The notes under the pieces were generated by a model. That model searched no databases. It saw only the letters and a program-made list of their open reading frames with translations, and was not told the origin of the DNA. The position numbers were made by a program, and so were the translations under genes. This document shows positions 3,918-5,596 of a stretch of DNA of 5,596 bases, piece by piece (position 1 is the stretch's first letter; every line of letters begins with the position of its first letter). Origin of the DNA: Candidatus Yonathbacteria bacterium RIFOXYC2_FULL_47_9 (GTDB lineage Bacteria; Patescibacteriota; Minisyncoccia; Phycocordibacterales; UBA1550); the NCBI GenBank assembly GCA_001825115.1, contig MHUY01000020.1:2811-8406 (forward strand), given 5' to 3'.

Positions 3918-4628
3918 TTAGAGAGACAGAATAAATTTCTCGAGAGCAATATTCATCGGCTCCCCTCCTCGATGTGCTTCATGGTAAATAGAGGAGAGTG
4001 AGCGTGAGAGCTTGGTGACTTCTTCTTGCGTGTAGTTTGTGGCAAAACCGCGTGATTTTTTTGCAACAAAGGGATTGAGTCCGCATTCGTCACCCTGCTT
4101 TGCGTTTTTCATGAGCGCGATATTTTTTACTGACCAAAAAAGTGTGCCGCAAATTTCCTCTGACTCAAACCCAGCGGTAATCGCCTGCTCGTACAAAACC
4201 CATAAATCTTTTTTGTTGCGCATACCAAGAGCATCACCAAGTAAAAAAATATTGAACGCGGGACGGGTATCAACTTTCTTGCCGACGTACTCCTCTGCTT
4301 CAGTGGCGTGCTCAAGGATTTCTGCCACCACATTTTTATCAAGCGTTGGTTCAAATATTAAAAAATAATTGGGTGATGCGGCGAGTACTTGTGCGCGTGA
4401 TGCAAGAACCTCTTGCTCTGCTTTTTTCTCGAGAATGCCGTCCAGGACAAAGAGTGTTGTCTCGCCAAAAAGTCCTCGCGATGACATAGAAGTGTCGAGA
4501 AACTCCTCGGTCGCATCACCTTCTCTCGTCACGTATTCACTTGCACACACACCACACAATTTCTCACGAAGTGCTTGAAATCGTTTGCGTCCCTTTTCTC
4601 TGTCGGTGCCGTAGATAATGTACAACAT
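3918..4628 (-). CDS. holA: DNA polymerase III delta subunit (clamp loader)
   Basis: HolA is the wrench subunit of the clamp loader: it opens the beta sliding clamp so that the loader can place it on primed DNA. Recognisable features are the N-terminal MLYIIYGTD (1-9), where other AAA-fold subunits have a nucleotide-binding strand; RGLFGETTLFVLDG (51-64), matching the conserved lFGe-lvvl segment; the middle FNIFLLGDALGMRNK (125-139); NPFVAKK (185-191); and the collar-domain end HRGGEPMNIALEKFIL (219-234). At 236 residues it is much shorter than the usual 330-340, with the loss spread over the N-terminal and middle domains. It has no Walker A motif, as expected for delta. The ATG lies 1 nt after the polA stop, with only a weak GGAAG upstream, so translation is probably coupled to polA. 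The stop abuts the 48-bp palindrome. Confidence 0.8.
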   Translation of the reverse strand: MLYIIYGTDREKGRKRFQALREKLCGVCASEYVTREGDATEEFLDTSMSSRGLFGETTLFVLDGILEKKAEQEVLASRAQVLAASPNYFLIFEPTLDKNVVAEILEHATEAEEYVGKKVDTRPAFNIFLLGDALGMRNKKDLWVLYEQAITAGFESEEICGTLFWSVKNIALMKNAKQGDECGLNPFVAKKSRGFATNYTQEEVTKLSRSLSSIYHEAHRGGEPMNIALEKFILSL

Positions 4629-4629
4629 A

Positions 4630-5596
4630 TTATTTCACATCTTCCATACTACCCCACCGTGGGCCCTGGAACACTGACACAGTAACCGGCACAGGAAAAT
4701 CTATCGCGTGCTCCATTGCGTACTCAATGACCTCGCGTGCCTTTTTTACAGAGCCCTCCTCAACCTCAAAGAGGAGTTCATCGTGAATCTGTAGAAGAAG
4801 GTGTGCCTTGTCTAAAAGTTTCGCCTCAGCGAGTCCTTCGTGCGCTTTTTGCATCGCAATCTTGATAATATCCGCCGCAGTACCTTGGAGTGGCGCGTTC
4901 ATTGCCATACGTTCGGCACCCGCACGAATGTATGGTATAGGCGATTTGAGTCCTGCAAAAAATCTACGGCGCCCAAAGTATGTTGTGGTAAAGCCGTCTT
5001 TTTTCGCGTGTGATTTTACCTCTTCGAAATATGCGGCAATTTTGGGGAATGTTAAAAAATAATTATCGTAAAACTCCTGCGCTTCAGCGCGCGTAGAACC
5101 AAGGTTATCCTTGAGTGCGTTCACACCCATGCCGTACACGATACCGAAGTTGATAACCTTTGCCTTGCGACGCATTTCAGACGTGACATCCTTTTCTGCA
5201 ACCTTGAACACGCGTGACGCGACTGATGTGTGTACATCGACCCCCGTGCGGAAAATTTCAATAAGGTGTTCGTCCTCTGAAAGCGCCGCAAGCACACGCA
5301 TCTCGATCTGCGAATAATCGAGTGCAAGAAGAGTCGAACCCTGGGGTGCAACAAACGCGTCGCGAATCTCGGTACCCATCTCACCGCGCACCGGAATGTT
5401 TTGCAAATTGGGGTTCGTCGAAGACATACGCCCGGTCGTGGTGCCGGCTTGATTAAGCGTTGTATGCAAGCGCCCATCCTCCCCTATTAAATGAGGGAGG
5501 TTGTCGATGTAAGTCGAGAGGAGTTTTTGAAGTTCGCGATACAACAAAATATCGGCAATAATAGGGTGCGCATCACGGAGCTTCACGAGCTCGGAC
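4630..5596 (-). CDS. polA: DNA polymerase I, C-terminal polymerase domain (partial)
   Basis: The frame enters at the right edge in mid-gene and ends at a TAA (4632-4630), giving about 321 residues of a family A polymerase. Pol I fills gaps in repair and replaces RNA primers. Numbering from the first complete codon, the template/primer-contact motif TTTGRMSSTNPNLQNIP is at 52-68. Motif A, DYSQIEMR (93-100), supplies the first catalytic Asp. The O-helix, motif B, reads RRKAKVINFGIVYGM (142-156), with the equivalents of E. coli R754, K758, F762 and Y766 all present. Motif C, HDELLFE (271-277), holds the second catalytic Asp and its Glu. The catalytic core is intact. The 5'-3' exonuclease and proofreading regions lie outside the window, so their presence is unknown. 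The true start is beyond the edge; an internal GTG at 5586 is only a codon in the frame. holA follows after 1 nt. Confidence 0.97.
   Translation of the reverse strand, partial: SELVKLRDAHPIIADILLYRELQKLLSTYIDNLPHLIGEDGRLHTTLNQAGTTTGRMSSTNPNLQNIPVRGEMGTEIRDAFVAPQGSTLLALDYSQIEMRVLAALSEDEHLIEIFRTGVDVHTSVASRVFKVAEKDVTSEMRRKAKVINFGIVYGMGVNALKDNLGSTRAEAQEFYDNYFLTFPKIAAYFEEVKSHAKKDGFTTTYFGRRRFFAGLKSPIPYIRAGAERMAMNAPLQGTAADIIKIAMQKAHEGLAEAKLLDKAHLLLQIHDELLFEVEEGSVKKAREVIEYAMEHAIDFPVPVTVSVFQGPRWGSMEDVK

Noticed and set aside
5121..5477. Second minus-strand frame of 118 codons inside polA
   Set aside because: It is an out-of-frame reading of the conserved polymerase core, rich in Arg and Cys, with no independent support.
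1..5596. Recoded stop codons (UGA as Gly), as in some CPR groups
   Set aside because: All genes close with TAA and none requires reading through UGA.
1..5596. CRISPR array, toxin-antitoxin pair, transposase or other defence or mobile gene
   Set aside because: No spaced direct repeats of suitable length and no matching protein motifs were found on either strand.

Overview
The window looks like a piece of chromosome from a small-genome bacterium. The best guess is a member of the Candidate Phyla Radiation (Patescibacteria, Parcubacteria-like). The grounds are indirect: compact genes with 1-2 nt gaps, a short DNA polymerase III delta subunit, a MurE-like ligase with a shortened N-terminal domain, a tRNA with no encoded CCA, and promoters that sit directly on start codons. 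All visible stops are TAA and no gene needs a recoded UGA. No phylogenetic test was possible.

Layout. Positions 1-566 (minus) hold the N-terminal part of an unrecognised secreted protein, read from a good promoter at 603-631. Diverging from it is a plus-strand cluster: ruvA (697-1278, Holliday junction binding), a MurE-type Mur ligase (1281-2570, cell-wall precursor), a DoxX-like four-helix membrane protein (2590-2997) and tRNA-Lys(UUU) (3066-3138) with its own promoter and terminator. ruvA and doxX each have a -10 box ending exactly 6 nt before the ATG and no usable ribosome binding site, which suggests leaderless mRNAs.

Positions 3139-3917 are the unusual part. They hold an inverted copy of the tRNA 3' end interrupted by a small hairpin, then a GC-rich structured stretch. 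Next is a complete mini transcription unit for a 52-residue basic protein, with promoter, strong RBS and terminator. A perfect DnaA box follows, then a promoter framed by 13-bp inverted repeats that drives a probable non-coding RNA ending at a strong terminator. The region closes with a perfect 48-bp palindrome with no spacer.

On the minus strand, converging on this region, are polA (4630-5596, the polymerase domain only, cut by the window edge) and holA (3918-4628), separated by one base and so probably one operon.

Taken together this is a housekeeping locus: recombination (RuvA), replication and repair (Pol I, clamp-loader delta), envelope (Mur ligase, DoxX, secreted protein) and a tRNA. 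I see no complete defence, mobile or CRISPR system. The novelty candidates are the intergenic structures around the tRNA, the small basic protein, the putative ncRNA and the palindrome next to holA.
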